From Ryuthela nishihirai (Eukaryota > Arthropoda > Arachnida > Araneae > Heptathelidae), in contig JAWZYU010000004.1 of assembly GCA_038380435.1 (NCBI GenBank), positions 21,550,001-21,614,000 on the forward strand: a DNA stretch of 64,000 bases, read 5' to 3'. Every line of letters begins with the position of its first letter. Within the stretch, counting starts at the first letter, position 1. A model generated the notes under the pieces. The model had not been told where the DNA came from and did not search any database. It worked only from the letters and a program-made list of their open reading frames with translations. Position numbers and translations under genes: made by a program. Positions 1 through 11,500 of the stretch are shown here, one piece after another.

Positions 1-169
1 AATTGGGAAGTCCTACTCAAGTCTTATTCTCAGCTCCCCCAACCCCCTGAAATTAAATCCTGGGTACCATTCATGCTCTGGAGACTCTACTTCCAGTCGA
101 ACCAGTGGGAAATGAAAGAATAACTTTTTCATGAAACGAAGAAGTCACACTTACCACCAGTGTAAGAGT

Positions 170-631
170 TGTTGTTGGGTTGTTTTACCTTTGAGCGGCA
201 CTTTTTTGCACACCATGGGCTAAATGGTCAGGTCACATGGACCCCGAGTTGTTGGGTTGTTTTACCTCTGAGCGGCACTTTTTTGCATACCATGGGCTAA
301 ATGGCCAGGTCACATGGACCCCGAAGGCTCAGAGAAGGTAGGGGGAGGGGACCCACTGGAACAGCTGTTGGGAGACAGATGGTAGCCTCCCGTCAAAGCC
401 ATCCAGCGTGTTCTTTAACGTGCACAGGGTATGGCTCTCCCGCACACGGGGACACGGCTTAACGTCCCATCCGACGGACGGCGGCCTTTCCAAGCCCATC
501 GGTATCCCCTACTGACCGTGGGCAGGGCGGGGAATTTTGCGGAGATGAATCTCAACGCTGACCCAGCTGGGACTCGAACCTGGGAACTACAGATTACGAG
601 CCTGGCGCGCTACCGACTAAGCCACCACCGC
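170..631 (-). mobile_element. SINE-A, full copy plus partial 3' tandem copy
   Basis: Reference description of SINE-A. Read on its own sense strand (minus here) it has a tRNA-like head with an A box (TGGCTCAGTCGG) and a B box (GGTTCGAGTCC). The head resembles elongator tRNA-Met but has CGT in the anticodon position. A ~310 bp body of unknown origin follows, with a tail rich in CAAC and CAACCC. Typical length is ~390 bp. This copy has an extra 3' fragment (170-247) joined to a complete copy (248-631). A single 16 bp target duplication with one mismatch (154-169 and 632-647) encloses both. RNA polymerase III transcription and LINE-driven mobility are inferred from the structure. Confidence 0.88.
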
Positions 632-647
632 CCACCAGCGTAAGAGT

Positions 648-1183
648 GTGTGTTAAATGCGAAACCGGAAGGAACTAGATAAAACTTCTAGGCATTCTCC
701 GTCTTTTGTTTGTGTGTTTTTTTTTCACTGACGAATGCGGAATTATTCGAAGAAGATCGGTTACAATTTTAACTTCCTTTTTTGAAAAGACGCATAGCAG
801 TCTGCTCAATTCCCTTTCTGCGAGATTTCAAGGGCATCCATTAGCCACTACTCTTCACTCAGTTAACTTCTATTCTTCCTTGTGAAGCCGAAAAGTGGGT
901 GTTTCTCTTTCCTTCGTTTTTTTTTTTCCTTGAAGCTAGCGATATTTTATCGTCAAATTCTGATTTTATCGTACCATCCTATTAGAACATTGTAAACAGC
1001 GGAGATTAATGTAACAGTTCGTTATTATTTGCATCATCTTTTGCAACACCTGTAATCTCGGTCTTGTAGGCTGTAATCACATCCGTCATTCTTTCAACGT
1101 TTACGATAAATTATGTAGTAATTTTCGAAATTTAAAAGTCTTTTTGCTCATCAATTAAACACTTATATTGCTTAATGCAAATT
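648..1183. other. AT-rich unassigned sequence
   Basis: No coding frame, RNA gene or repeat could be recognised. Short T-runs are present. Confidence 0.5.
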
Positions 1184-1196
1184 TCAACAAGATTTT

Positions 1197-1587
1197 GGGG
1201 CGGGGGTGGCTCAGTCGGTAGCGCGCCAGGCTCGTAATCTGTGGTTCCCAGGTTCGAGTCCCAGCTGGGTCAGCGTTGAGATTTATTTCTGCAAAATTCC
1301 CCGCCCTGCCCACGGTCAGTAGGGGACACCGATGGGCTTGGAAAGGCCGCCGTCCGTAGGATGGGACGTTAAGCCGTGGCCCCGTGTGCGGGAGAACCAT
1401 ACCCTGTGCACGTTAAAGAACACGCTGGATGGCCTTGACGGGAGGCTACCATCTGTCTCCCAACAGCTGTTCCAGTGGGTCCCCCTCCCCCAACCTTCTC
1501 CGAGCCTTCGGGGTCCATGTGACCTGGCCATTTAGCCCATGGGGTGCAAAAAAGTGCCGCTCAGAGGTAAAACAACCCCAACCCAAC
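1197..1587 (+). mobile_element. SINE-A, full length
   Basis: Complete sense copy with A and B boxes near its start and a CAACCCAAC-type tail. A perfect 13 bp target duplication (TCAACAAGATTTT) lies at 1184-1196 and 1588-1600. The short open frames on both strands here recur in every copy and are not genes. Confidence 0.92.
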
Positions 1588-1600
1588 TCAACAAGATTTT

Positions 1601-2002
1601 AATTCCTGGATGAAAAAATGTTGACATATCAAAATGAGCTGTTCCAAAGTTCGGCTATTTTACCTCCGAGAGGCACCTTTTTAACATATTTTTTATTATT
1701 CTCTGATCATACTGCAAGTAAATTTTATCATTACAGGTGACCCCCAAAGCTTAATTCTCATCTTCAGAATATAAAATAATTGCATTTATAATTTGTTACA
1801 ATAGAATGATTATCCTTTTTTCATCTGATGTGGCATTAATATTGTTTGACACTGATCTATGATGAATTTATAATATTTAACAATGAAATTAATGACATAA
1901 AATATTGATAATAAAATACAATTTCTAATTCAGAAGCGAATTTCGTGGTATATGTATAAGATATTTCACATTTACAGTGTTTCTTGTTTAACATGAATCT
2001 GT
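1601..2002. other. AT-rich unassigned sequence
   Basis: Mostly AT-rich. Positions about 1655-1682 look like a short decayed SINE-A 3' fragment. Nothing else is recognised. Confidence 0.4.
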
Positions 2003-2014
2003 TTTGACTATGGT

Positions 2015-2405
2015 TGTTTGGGTTGTTTTACCTCTGAGCGGCACTTTTTGCACACCCATGGGCTAAATGGCCAGGTCACATGGACCCCGAAGGCTCAGAG
2101 AAGGTGGGGGGAGGGGACCCACTGGAACAGCTGTTGGGAGACAGATGGTAGCCTCCCGTCAAGGCCATCCAGCGTGTTCTTTAACGTGCACAGGGTATGG
2201 CTCTCCCGCACAAGGAGCCACGGCTTAACGTCCCATCCGACGGACGGCGGCCTTTCCATGCCCATCGGTGTTTTAACTACTGACCGTGGGCAGGGCGGGG
2301 AATTTTTGCGGAGATAAATCTCAACGCTGACCCAGCTGGGACTCGAACCTGGGAACTACAGATTACGAGCCTGGCGCGCTACCCACTGAGCCTCCCCCGC
2401 CCCCA
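2015..2405 (-). mobile_element. SINE-A, full length
   Basis: Antisense copy with a 12 bp target duplication carrying one mismatch (2003-2014 and 2406-2417). It sits directly against the 5' end of a SINE-B copy. Confidence 0.88.
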
Positions 2406-2414
2406 TTTGACCAT

Positions 2415-2620
2415 GGTGAAATGGCCAAGTGGTTAGCGCGCTTGGCTAGTGATCTAAGGGACCTGGGTTCGAGCCCCGGCTTAAGGCATGGATGTTCGTG
2501 TCGTTTTTCTGCTGTGGTCTTGCTATCCTCTCAGACCTTCTACTATGGCATATAAACTGACAGGCTCCTGTCAGACCTCTGTGGCAAGCAGCTGCTTGAG
2601 AGGGTATTTATTATTTTTTT
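2415..2620 (+). mobile_element. SINE-B, full length
   Basis: Reference description of SINE-B. The head (GGCCAAGTGGTTAGC, then GGTTCGAGCCCC) resembles class II tRNA-Ser or tRNA-Leu without a long variable arm. Next come an AAGGCATGGATG motif, a conserved body and the 3' end GCAGCTGCTTGAG followed by a G-rich stretch and a TATTTATT tail. Length is ~200 bp. The final GCTGCTTGAGG motif also occurs at the 3' end of the RTE-like LINE near 31576. Confidence 0.85.
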
Positions 2621-2727
2621 AACCTTTTCCTGATATATTATAATAAATCTCATTTTCTTTTAACTTCTGTTATACGTAATTGCTTTTGCTTTGGATCTGA
2701 GAAGTTGATTAGAGTGACTTGTTTTGC

Positions 2728-2905
2728 GTCCAATGAGCTAAATGGCCAGGTCACAAGGACTCCAATGGCTCAGAGAAGATTGGGGAAGGAGCCAATGGAG
2801 AGTTGCTAGGATACAGTAGTCTCAAGGCCATCCAGTGTGTTCTTCAACATGCACAGGTTATGACTGTCCTGTGCAGAAGGTGACGGCTTCAGGTGCCATC
2901 CGATG
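2728..2905 (-). mobile_element. SINE-A, decayed fragment
   Basis: Diverged antisense body. AGCTAAATGGCCAGGTCAC, GGCTCAGAGAA and GGCCATCCAGTGTGTTCTT are recognisable. No head is seen and no target duplication was found. Confidence 0.7.
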
Positions 2906-3166
2906 TCGTTAAATGTTGTGACTACACTCTCAAACTGTGCAAAGACTTCAACAATGACGATCAATCACATCTGTTCGGTGGCCAACGATCATCGCATGAA
3001 GGCAGCTTCATCAATTTCTATCGATAGCAAACGAAGCAGGAGGTTTCAAACCGAACAAAGGAATTCTCTGCACAGAGGAGAAATCTGCACAGCAAGGTCA
3101 TTATTGTGTTTTCCATTAACGGGCCGCCGTTGCAGGGATACGTGTTAAGCCTTCATTAGGTTCGGG

Positions 3167-3571
3167 TTGTTGTTGGGTTGTTTTACCTCTGAGCGGCACT
3201 TTTTTGCCCACCATGTCACATGGACCCCGAAGACATGGACCCCAGGTCACATGGACCCCGAAGACTCAGAGAAGGTTTGGGGAGGGGACCCACTGTAACA
3301 GCAGTTGGGGGACAGATGGTAGCTTCCCGTCAAGGTCATCCAGCGTGTTCTTTAACGTGCACAGGGTATGGCTCTCCCGCACACGGGACCACGGCTTAAC
3401 GTCCCATCCGACGGACGGCGGCCTTTCCAAGCCCATCGGTGTCCCCTACTGACCGTGGGCAGGGCGGGGAATTTTGCGGAAATAAATCTCAACGCTGACC
3501 CAGCTGGGACTCGAACCTGGGAACTACAGATTACGAGCCTGGCGCGCTACCGACTAAGCCACCCCCGCCCC
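3167..3571 (-). mobile_element. SINE-A with small internal duplication
   Basis: Antisense copy with a perfect 14 bp target duplication (TCATTAGGTTCGGG at 3153-3166 and 3572-3585). Around 3210-3265 the block containing CACATGGACCCCGAAGAC is partly repeated, giving the copy extra length. Confidence 0.9.
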
Positions 3572-3754
3572 TCATTAGGTTCGGGAGAGGACTTATTTGC
3601 TTTGCAGAGATCGGATGCCAGTATGGAGAAGTGTTAACATTGGCAGACAAATAAGCCTCTCTAATATAAAGAGCTGAGCACAAGTTTCGTGATATCCTAA
3701 AACCTAGAATTATTCCATGTGCTGGTGCTTAATGGACTTGGGAGGAGGAAACGG

Positions 3755-3984
3755 CTCTCGTAATCTGCAGTTCTCAGGTTGAAATCCCAACTGTACCTTC
3801 GTTGAGATTTATCCCCCCCCCCCTCCTGCCCTCAGTAAGTAGACGACATCGATGGGCTTGGAAAGATCACCGTCCATCGAATGAGATGTAACGCCGTGAT
3901 GCCGTGTGCAGGAGAGCCATACCCCAAAAGCACGTTAAAGAGTGTGCTGGATGACTGACAGGAGACATCTATCTGTCTCCTAAC
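3755..3984 (+). mobile_element. SINE-A, old decayed copy
   Basis: Sense remnant. The anticodon-side head (CTCGTAATCTGCAGTTC), a broken B box, GATGGGCTTGGAAAG, GAGAGCCATACCC and CTGTCTCCTAACAGCTG are all visible. A C-run replaces the region after the head. Confidence 0.75.
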
Positions 3985-4315
3985 AGCTGCTCAATGAGTC
4001 GACATCCGTTGTATGGGATGTACAGTCGCTCAAAAAAATATCCAAACACTATGGTTGATTACAGAATTCTGAAAAAAAAATCTGACATAGTGTTTGGATA
4101 TTTTTTGAGCGACTGTACAGCCATGACCCCATGTGCAGGACAGGCATATCCTGTGCATATTAAAAAACACGCTGAATGGCCTTGACTAGAGGCATCTATC
4201 TGTGTCCTAACAGCTTTCCAGTGGATCATCTTCCCCCAACCTTATCTGAGCCACTGGAGTGCTTTAATTCATTGGATGTAGACCATTGCCTCTCAGAGAT
4301 AAAACCACCCAACTG
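3985..4315 (+). mobile_element. SINE-A, old fragment interrupted by a MITE
   Basis: The body resumes at CATCCGTTGTATGGGATG, is interrupted by the palindromic element at 4021-4117, and continues with CCATGACCCCATGTGCAGG to a 3' end near CTCAGAGATAAAACCACCC. The interruption falls inside what is normally continuous SINE-A sequence. Confidence 0.7.
4021..4117. mobile_element. Mariner-type MITE, short internally deleted form
   Basis: 97 bp element beginning TACAGTCGCTC and ending GAGCGACTGTA, with terminal inverted repeats of about 32 bp (4021-4053 against 4086-4117) and TA at each border. The left part matches the longer palindromic MITE at 37974-38184 through about 45 bp, so this looks like a deletion derivative of that family. 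No coding capacity. Confidence 0.82.
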
Positions 4316-4369
4316 AACTGAGCCATGAATAATAATGCCACACCAGATAGGGTGTGGCTGGTCAGCAAT

Positions 4370-4661
4370 GGGTTGGGTTGTTATACCTCTGAGCGGCCCT
4401 TTTTTGCACACAATGGGCTAAATGGCCAGGTCACATGGACCCCGAAGGCTCAGAGAAGGTTGGGGGAGGGGACCCACTGGAACAGCTGTTGGGAGACAGA
4501 TGGTAGCCTCCCGTCAAGGCCATCCAACGTGTTCTTTAACGTGCACAGGGTATGGCTCTCCCGCACACGGGGTCACGGCTTAACGTCCCATCCGACGGAC
4601 GGCGGCCTTTCCAAGCCCATCGGTGTCCCCTACTGACCGGGGCAGGGCGGGGATTTTTTGC
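4370..4661 (-). mobile_element. SINE-A, 5'-truncated (no tRNA head)
   Basis: Antisense copy lacking the whole tRNA-like head. It starts on its sense strand at about consensus position 95. A perfect 13 bp target duplication (GCTGGTCAGCAAT at 4357-4369 and 4662-4674) shows that the truncation occurred during insertion. Confidence 0.9.
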
Positions 4662-4674
4662 GCTGGTCAGCAAT

Positions 4675-5330
4675 ATGCGGAGTAATATCATTCATCTATC
4701 ATATAGAATGCTGTCCTTTTCAACTGTGCAAAATATAATTGGTCCATCAAGGAGAGGATTTGCTGCTCATCCTGACTGTCCAGTGATTCATCATCATTAG
4801 ACGATGCTCTGAATAAAAAGTGGCACCTTATTTCTCAACGACTAATCGACAACGCTTATCTAAGGCATCGGTGCTAGTTGCAGGTGACCCATTCACATAC
4901 ATTAAGTGTTAACGTTTGAACCATTAAGTTGATTTTTATGCCCTTTGTGCCTCGTCATAAGAATGCTGATTATTCATTATACCTAGAGCCTCCATCGCTA
5001 CTTCTGATGTAATTCCACAGTAGAAATCATTTCAATAAGATTCCACATTGAATTTTTATTTAAATTTCGAAAGACACTGCTGATCTTGTAATAGCTCGCT
5101 GCAAGTTCGCCATTTCCTTCTTCCCATTTACCTATGCATATATATATATTTGTGTATTTTTATATTTCGATATGTATTCGTACAATGTCAATGTCAATGA
5201 CCTCCCCACAATTCTTTTACTAGGCATCCAGACGCCCAGAATGGAGGCGAAGATAATCGTCTTCCGGTCAACTACAAGCATCAATGCCGCTAAAGGTCAA
5301 GGTGGAGGAGGGTAAGCATGATGAGTGGAT
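4675..5330. other. Unassigned sequence
   Basis: No gene or known repeat is recognised. A short TA-rich stretch lies near 5136-5150. Confidence 0.45.
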
Positions 5331-5714
5331 TGGGTTGTTGGGTTGTTTTACCTCTGAGCGGCACTTTTTTGCACACCATGGCCAGGTCACATGGACCCCG
5401 AAAACTCAGAGAAGGTTGGGGGAGGGGACCCATTGGAACAGCTGTTGTGAGACAGATGGTAGCCTCCCGTCAAGGCCAACCAGCGTGTTCTTTAACGTGC
5501 ACAGGGTATGGCTCTCCCATACACGGGGGACACGGCTTAACGCCCCATCCGACGAACGGCGGCCTTTCCAAGCCCATCGGTGTCCCCTACTGACCGTGGG
5601 CAGGGTGGGGAATTTTTGCGGAGATAAATCTCAACGCTGACCCAGCTGGGACTCGAACCTGGGAACTACAGATTACGAGCCTGGCGCGCTACCGACTGAG
5701 CCACCCCCGCCCCG
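5331..5714 (-). mobile_element. SINE-A, near full length
   Basis: Antisense copy with a complete head at its right end. A short deletion has removed the GGGCTAAAT stretch near the 3' end. No clear target duplication was found. LINE coding sequence starts directly to its right but not to its left. Confidence 0.85.
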
Positions 5715-7610
5715 TAATTCGAGGTGTCTTCTCCATAGGTATAAGTGACCATTTCCCATCTTTGCCCTTTGTTCCAACAATAAGCTTAAAAAAAAATTAA
5801 ACACTCTTGCTACTTTTCGATATTTTTCGGAAGATAACATGAACAATTTTTATGTTTAAATTAGCAATATATGCTGGGATGATGTCTTAATATGCAATGA
5901 TACTAATGAAATGTATAATAAATTTATGAGCTTGTTAACTATATGTTAAAATGCATGTTTTCCTCTTCAAAATTTTAAGGAAAAGCGAAAAAAGCGAAAA
6001 CCTTGGAAAACTATTGATATTTTAAATAAAAGATAAGAAAATTAAATAATTTTTTTAATGCAAGAAGTACAGAATCATGGAACTCTTTTAAAAATTGCAG
6101 AAATCAACCACAGCAAAAACACGTATTATCAAAATATTTTTAGCACTGATATTAACTCAAAATCCACATGGAAATGTATCAATAATCTTTTACGAACGAA
6201 AAACATTATTTTTCCTGATGCAAGTAGAAAGTAAGGAAATGGAAACCGATTCTGAAAAGATTAATTATTTCAATAAGTATTTTTTCAACTATTGGAAGTT
6301 ATATAAATCAATACTTTTCAAACGATGCAGATACTTTTAGAATGTTTTTAAAAGATAAGAGTTGTGCTAATAGTCTCTTTCTCTTTCCCACTTCCACAAA
6401 CGAAGTGTATCATGAATTATTAAAACTAAACGTTAAGAAAAGTTTTGGAATTGATGGCATTCCAGCAAAACCCATTAAGCTTGTTGCTAATTTAATCACT
6501 GAATCACTAACCGCTATTTTAAACGTTTCAATGGCGGAAGGTGTTGTTTTCGACGAATTAAAAATTGCTCGTGTAGTAGCTGTTTACAAATCTGGAGATC
6601 AAAATGACGCTTCAAATCAATTATCGACCGATATCAGTTCTTTCTACTTTCGCTAAAGTCGTGGGTTGTTGTTGTTGGGTTGTTTTACCTCTGAGCGGCA
6701 CTTTTTTGCACACCATGGGCTAAATGGCCAGGTCACATGGACCCCGAAGGCTCAGAACACGTTGGGGGAGGGGACCCACTGGAACAGCTGTTGGGAGACA
6801 GATGGTAGCCTCCCGTCAAAGCCATCCAGGGTTCTTTAACATGCACAGGGTATGTCTCTCCCGAACACGGGGGCACGGCTTAACGTCCCATCCGATGGAC
6901 GGCGTCCTTTCCAAGCCCACTAAATCATGGAAAAAATTATTTATAAAAGAGTACTTGATTTTGTTTTTAATTTTAATATTTTACATAAAAATCAATTTGG
7001 TTCCTACCTGATAATTCAACAGAAAAAGCTTTAATAAATATAATAATCTCTGTGCAAAAATGAAAACAAGCTATTTACTTTAGGCATTTTTCTAGACTTA
7101 TCTAAAGCATTTAACCTCTATATGTCACGAAATTTTGTTGTTCAAGTTATACCATTATGGTTTTCGGGGCATTGTTTACAAATGGTTTCAAAATTACTTC
7201 TCCAACAGAAAACAGATTGTTTCTGATAATTATAATGTATCCGAGACTTGTAGCCTTAAAAGCGGTGTACCTCAAGGTTCTAATCTAGGGCCACTACTTT
7301 TTCTCTTATACGTTAACAATATTATTAACATTTCGCATAATTCGTCTCGGATATTATTTGCAGACGATATTAGTATATTTTATACAAGTAAAATCATTGA
7401 TAACTTATTTGACATCGTTTATAACGATTTAAAAATTTATGCAAAATCGTTTAGAGCTAATAAACTCCAGTTAAATATTGGCAAAACTAAATATATCTTA
7501 TTCGGTCCAACTGTAAAAACTACAAATCTTTACCTACAAGAAATCTGCATTGATGGAAATGCAATCGAGAGAGTTAACAAAATTAAATTCTTAGGAGTAT
7601 GGCTTACTTA
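5715..7610 (+). pseudogene. Broken CR1/Jockey-like LINE (endonuclease C-terminus and RT)
   Basis: Decayed non-LTR retrotransposon ORF2. It begins with the last endonuclease motif (frame reading GISDHFPSFA, near 5735-5760). A linker containing KRKKRKPWKTIDIL and RT motifs follow: KSFGIDGIPAKP (~6437), FLDLSKAFN (~7090), SGVPQGSNLGPLLF (~7260) and the catalytic FADD at 7357-7368. Stops and frameshifts (for example near 6620) break the frame. A SINE-A at 6662-6920 interrupts the RT just after a segment whose other frame reads FAKV. The last readable segment is KFLGVWLT, after which a SINE-B begins. The family assignment is from RT motif style only. Confidence 0.75.
6662..6920 (-). mobile_element. 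SINE-A, 5'-truncated, inside the LINE RT
   Basis: Antisense body and 3' end only. The flanks CTAAAGTCGTGG (6653-6664) and CTAAATCATGG (about 6920-6930) look like a decayed target duplication. LINE coding sequence continues in register on both sides. Confidence 0.85.
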
Positions 7611-7818
7611 GCCGCCCCATGACCGAGTGGTTAGCATGCTTGGCTACTTGTTCTGAGGGACCTGGATTCGAGCCCCAGGTAAGGCATGGATGTGTGTGTT
7701 GTTTTTCTGCTGAGGTTTTGCCATCCTCACAGACCCTCTACTATGGCATATAAACTGACAGGCTCCTGTCAGACCTCTGTGGCAAGCACCTGCTTGAGGG
7801 GGTATTTATTTATTTTTA
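7611..7818 (+). mobile_element. SINE-B, full length
   Basis: Head with GACCGAGTGGTTAGC and GATTCGAGCCCC, then AAGGCATGGATG, body and 3' TGCTTGAGGGGGTATTTATT. It abuts the last readable LINE codons. Confidence 0.85.
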
Positions 7819-8319
7819 ATTATGGGTTACTGGCAACTTAAAATAGAATGAACATGTTAAGTACATTACGAAAAAAAATTCCAGGAAAATTGGTCTTATC
7901 AGACGCTATAAATTCATTAATTCGTTGGTTAAATAATTCTCACGCAGAAGCATGAGTTCATAGCATGTTTATCATAAATTCACTGTATCTAATTCATCTG
8001 TCGTAATAATATGTTTTAAAATTTCCAGGACATATTCATCTATCTTTTGGGTGTGTGCCACTGGCGGCTCTGAATATGTTTTTCCCCATCTGATTAAATT
8101 ATCTTTAGCTACAAAATATCAGTTAGAACAAAATATGAATACATTAATAAAAAATGTAAAAGATCACTTGTTTTTATCTAATTAAAGTTCAATTAACATT
8201 TTGTAACAGGGGGTTAAAATCCGTCGAGACTACGAAATCTGCTTCTCTAGGAAATTAAGTCAAAATCTTTAAATAGATAAAGGCGCGGAATTTTGTTGTC
8301 GCATTTATCGGAGAAATCC
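7819..8319. other. AT-rich unassigned sequence
   Basis: No gene or repeat is recognised. Confidence 0.45.
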
Positions 8320-8330
8320 CGAATTCCGTA

Positions 8331-8634
8331 TTTATCTCCGCAAAATTCCCCGCCCTGCCCACGGTCAGTAGGGGACACCGATGGGCTTGGAAAGGCCGCC
8401 GTTCGTCGGATGGGACGTTAAGCCGTGGCCCCGTGTGTGGGAGGGCCATACCCTGTGCACGTTAAAGAACACGCTGGATGGCCTTGACGGGAGGCTACCA
8501 TCTGTCTTCCAACAGCTGTTCCAGTGGGTCCCCTCCCCAAAACCTTCTCTGAGCCTTCGGGTCCTTGTGACCTGGTCATTTAGCCCATGGTGTGCAAAAA
8601 AGGGCCGCTCAGAGGTATAACAATCCAACCCAAC
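8331..8634 (+). mobile_element. SINE-A, 5'-truncated (no tRNA head)
   Basis: Sense copy starting at about consensus position 87, just after the tRNA-like head. Perfect 11 bp target duplication CGAATTCCGTA at 8320-8330 and 8635-8645. Confidence 0.9.
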
Positions 8635-8645
8635 CGAATTCCGTA

Positions 8646-9624
8646 AAAATATTTGAAGCAGAATTATTTGTCATGGCAACTGGCATCGTTTTGAATAGAA
8701 ATGGCCAATAGGATGTGGCCATTTCAATTCGCTGATTCTTATTGGTTGCATCTTCCTTGTAATTGCCATTAAGGGAGCAAAATCGTATCCCAGTCCTACC
8801 AACATTCAGAATTTGCTGCTTGTCCAAGATCGGCTCTTGTGAGAAAAGAAACATCACGGAAATGAGAAAACTGTCGCCCGTCCAATAAAATATTAAATCG
8901 TCGTGCAGAAGTTACATCCTCTTCATGTCAACAAACACCCTGGATGATTTGCATGAAAGATTCGTCTTTGCACTTGTTTAGTCCATATCGCAGCAAACAA
9001 ATCCTTCTCGATATCCGAGCCTATCGAACAACAGGTTAAAATCAGGTAACAAGAATATTTATGCTGTCGGAGAAAAGCAACCATTCAACATCTCTCCCCT
9101 TCTTCTCCGGATCCCTTCTGCTCTCAGATTATCTTATTCATCAGGAAAAGAAAATTTCTCATCTCTTTCGCTTCTCATGCGAGCTCATTAATTATTGAAA
9201 TAAAAGAGAACATCATTTATCCAACCACTCTGCAAAGATTAATCGTTTCTGTTGTGGGTGAATGGAATTGCGAACGAGCGCCAGAGAATTCCTTTCCCAA
9301 CGACAAAAGAAGTTTAAAATGTTCCTTGCCGAGTCATTAACCCTTAGAGGCGCTTCTTAATGAAGAGCATCCCAAGTCGAATTAAATATTTCGCGCCAAG
9401 TACTTCTTTTCATTTGAATATTTCAGGAGAAGTTGCGCCTGCAAAGATCGGTTTCTCTTTCGCTTCTGGTCATTAAAAATTTTAACTTAGATTTCTGTGA
9501 GCATCAGATCAATTTATTAGCCAAGTCTTCTCATCTTTCGAAGCGTGACAGTGCGATTGGCTTCCTTATTAATGCAGTGATGAAACCATCATCTTTCATC
9601 CGACAAAAGGCTTCATTAATCAGT
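8646..9624. other. Unassigned sequence
   Basis: About 1 kb without a recognisable gene or repeat. Several short open frames exist but none shows a known motif. Confidence 0.45.
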
Positions 9625-9635
9625 CGGTTCGTAAG

Positions 9636-10145
9636 CTGGGTTGGGTTGTTTTACCTCTGAGCAGCACTTTTTTGCACACCATGGGCTAAATGGCCAAGTC
9701 ACAAGGACCCCGAAGGCTCAGAGAAGGTTGGGGGAGGGGACCCACTGGAACAGCTGTTGGGAGACAAATTGGGTTGTTTTACCTCTGAGCGACACTTTGT
9801 TGCACACCATGGGCTAAATGGCCAGGTCACATGAACCCCGAAGGCTCAGAGAAGGTTGGGGGAGGGGACCCACTGGAACAGCTGTTGGGAGACAGATGGT
9901 AGCCTCCCGTCAAGGCCATCCAGCGTGTTCTTTAACGTGCACAGGGTATGGCTGTCCCGCACACGGGGCCACGGCTTAACGTCCCATCCGACGGACGGCG
10001 GCCTTTCCAAGCCCATTGGTGTTCTCTACTGACCGTGGGCAGGGCGGGGAATTTTGCGGAGATAAATCTCAACGCTGACCCAGCTGGGACTCGAACCTGG
10101 GAACTACAGATTACGAGCCTGGCGCGCTACCGACTGAGCCACCCC
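9636..10145 (-). mobile_element. SINE-A, full copy plus partial 3' tandem copy
   Basis: A 3' fragment (9636-9766) is followed by a complete antisense copy (about 9769-10145). One perfect 11 bp target duplication (CGGTTCGTAAG at 9625-9635 and 10146-10156) encloses the pair, so they were probably inserted as one event. Confidence 0.9.
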
Positions 10146-10156
10146 CGGTTCGTAAG

Positions 10157-10690
10157 AGTCGACGCCAAATAAATACACTTTCTACACATTTTTTTGTTTG
10201 AGAAATTTAGGCAAACTTTGCTCAGTGGTTCTCAATATTTTGCTGTGGCGGAACCTTCTTGATTAAACCATAATCTCTATCGAACCCTTAAACGTTCAAT
10301 GGGAAAATACTTCATTTTGAATTTCGGAGTTTCTTAACTGGAACACAATTTCCAAAAAACGTCTCTAGGTTAACGATTCTCAATTTGCCAGTTCATCGCC
10401 GATTAACTGAGAGCGATTCCAAAAATACATATTTTGTTTAAATATTCTGGTATATGACAATCTTAAAATCTTTTTAATAACATAACTTGATTGCATAAAT
10501 ATAACTTTATGATACTCAATGTAATTCCTTCATAGAATATTCTGATCGTAGGAAGGTGTGAAGAGTACTTCGAGTTGCTGTCTAGCGGTCGTAAGAGATT
10601 CGTGTCACTTCGCACTGTGAAGTGATTAATGTTGAGATCGTTTGCTCTAAATAATTTTACAGTTAAACTAAAAATAATAAATTTCCCACT
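10157..10690. other. Unassigned, with a possible hAT terminus
   Basis: CAGTGGTTCTCAATATTTT near 10224 resembles the terminal repeat of hAT transposons. I did not find a convincing partner end. The rest is unassigned. Confidence 0.3.
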
Positions 10691-10880
10691 GGCAGCTACT
10701 TGCCTCACAGGTCTGACAAGAGCCTGTCAGTATAATACAATGCAGAGATCTAAGAGGAAAACGAGACTTCATCATGAGGACATCACAAGAAATGAACTAA
10801 TCCATACCTCCTTATCCGGGGTTTTAATCCTGGTCCCTTTTGATAAGTAGCCAAGCGCGATAACCTCTCTAGCAGCAGAA
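10690..10880 (-). mobile_element. SINE-B, old decayed copy
   Basis: Antisense remnant. ACAGGTCTGACAAGAGCCTG, the B-box region (GGGGTTTTAATCCTGGTCCC) and TAGCCAAGCGCG can be aligned to SINE-B, with many substitutions. Confidence 0.7.
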
Positions 10881-11070
10881 CACTGCAAACTTTAAAACGA
10901 TATTTCTTTCCTTCAATTCTTAATAGTTAATTGCTTTCACTCTTTTCTCCCTAACCTTAAATCCTCTGCTTTTTTTTCTGCTCAAGGCAATAAGATAAAA
11001 AAAAGAGGGGAAAAGGTTTCTGTCTAATTTATGTTTCCTTTTTTTTCATTGTGTGAATATGATGCGAAAT

Positions 11071-11500
11071 GCATGTGGATGATGATGAAGGATATTCGAT
11101 AAACATCCATGTGGAAATGAGGATGGGGATGAAAGACAACCGATAAACATCCATGCGAAGATAGGGATGAAGGACATCCGATAGACATCCATGATAAAAT
11201 GAGTATGGGTATGAAGGACATCCGATAAACATCCATATAGAAATGGAAATGAGGATGGGGATGAAAGACATCTGATAAACATCCATGTGTAAATGGGGAT
11301 GGGAATGAAGGACATCTGATTACCATTATGTGGAAATGGGGATGGAGAACATCCGATAAACATCCATGTGGAAATGTGAATGGGAATGAAGGACATCCGA
11401 TAAACATTCATGTGGAAATGGGGATGAGGATGAAGGACATCCAATAAACTTCCATGTGGAAATGTGCTTAGTGATGATGTACATGCGATAAGCATCCATT
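11071..11500 (+). repeat. ~45 bp minisatellite
   Basis: Around nine imperfect units built on GGACATCCGATAAACATCCA followed by a variable GGAAATGGGGATG-type stretch. Open frames on the minus strand through this tract are a by-product of the repeat. Confidence 0.8.

Noticed and set aside
431..643. Recurrent ~60-100 codon frames reading MALPHTGPRLNVPSDGRR and GLNGQVTWTPKAQRRLGE
   Set aside because: They occur in every SINE-A copy, on the strand opposite the tRNA-like head, and run through its B-box region. They are by-products of one repeated non-coding sequence.
1197..1275. tRNA gene calls in the SINE heads
   Set aside because: A and B boxes are present, but the anticodon stem is poorly paired, acceptor pairing is absent and SINE body follows directly. 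These are tRNA-derived SINE heads, not tRNA genes.
10224..10243. hAT transposon with left end CAGTGGTTCTCAA
   Set aside because: The end motif is suggestive, but no inverted partner or 8 bp duplication was found. It is noted only within an unassigned stretch.
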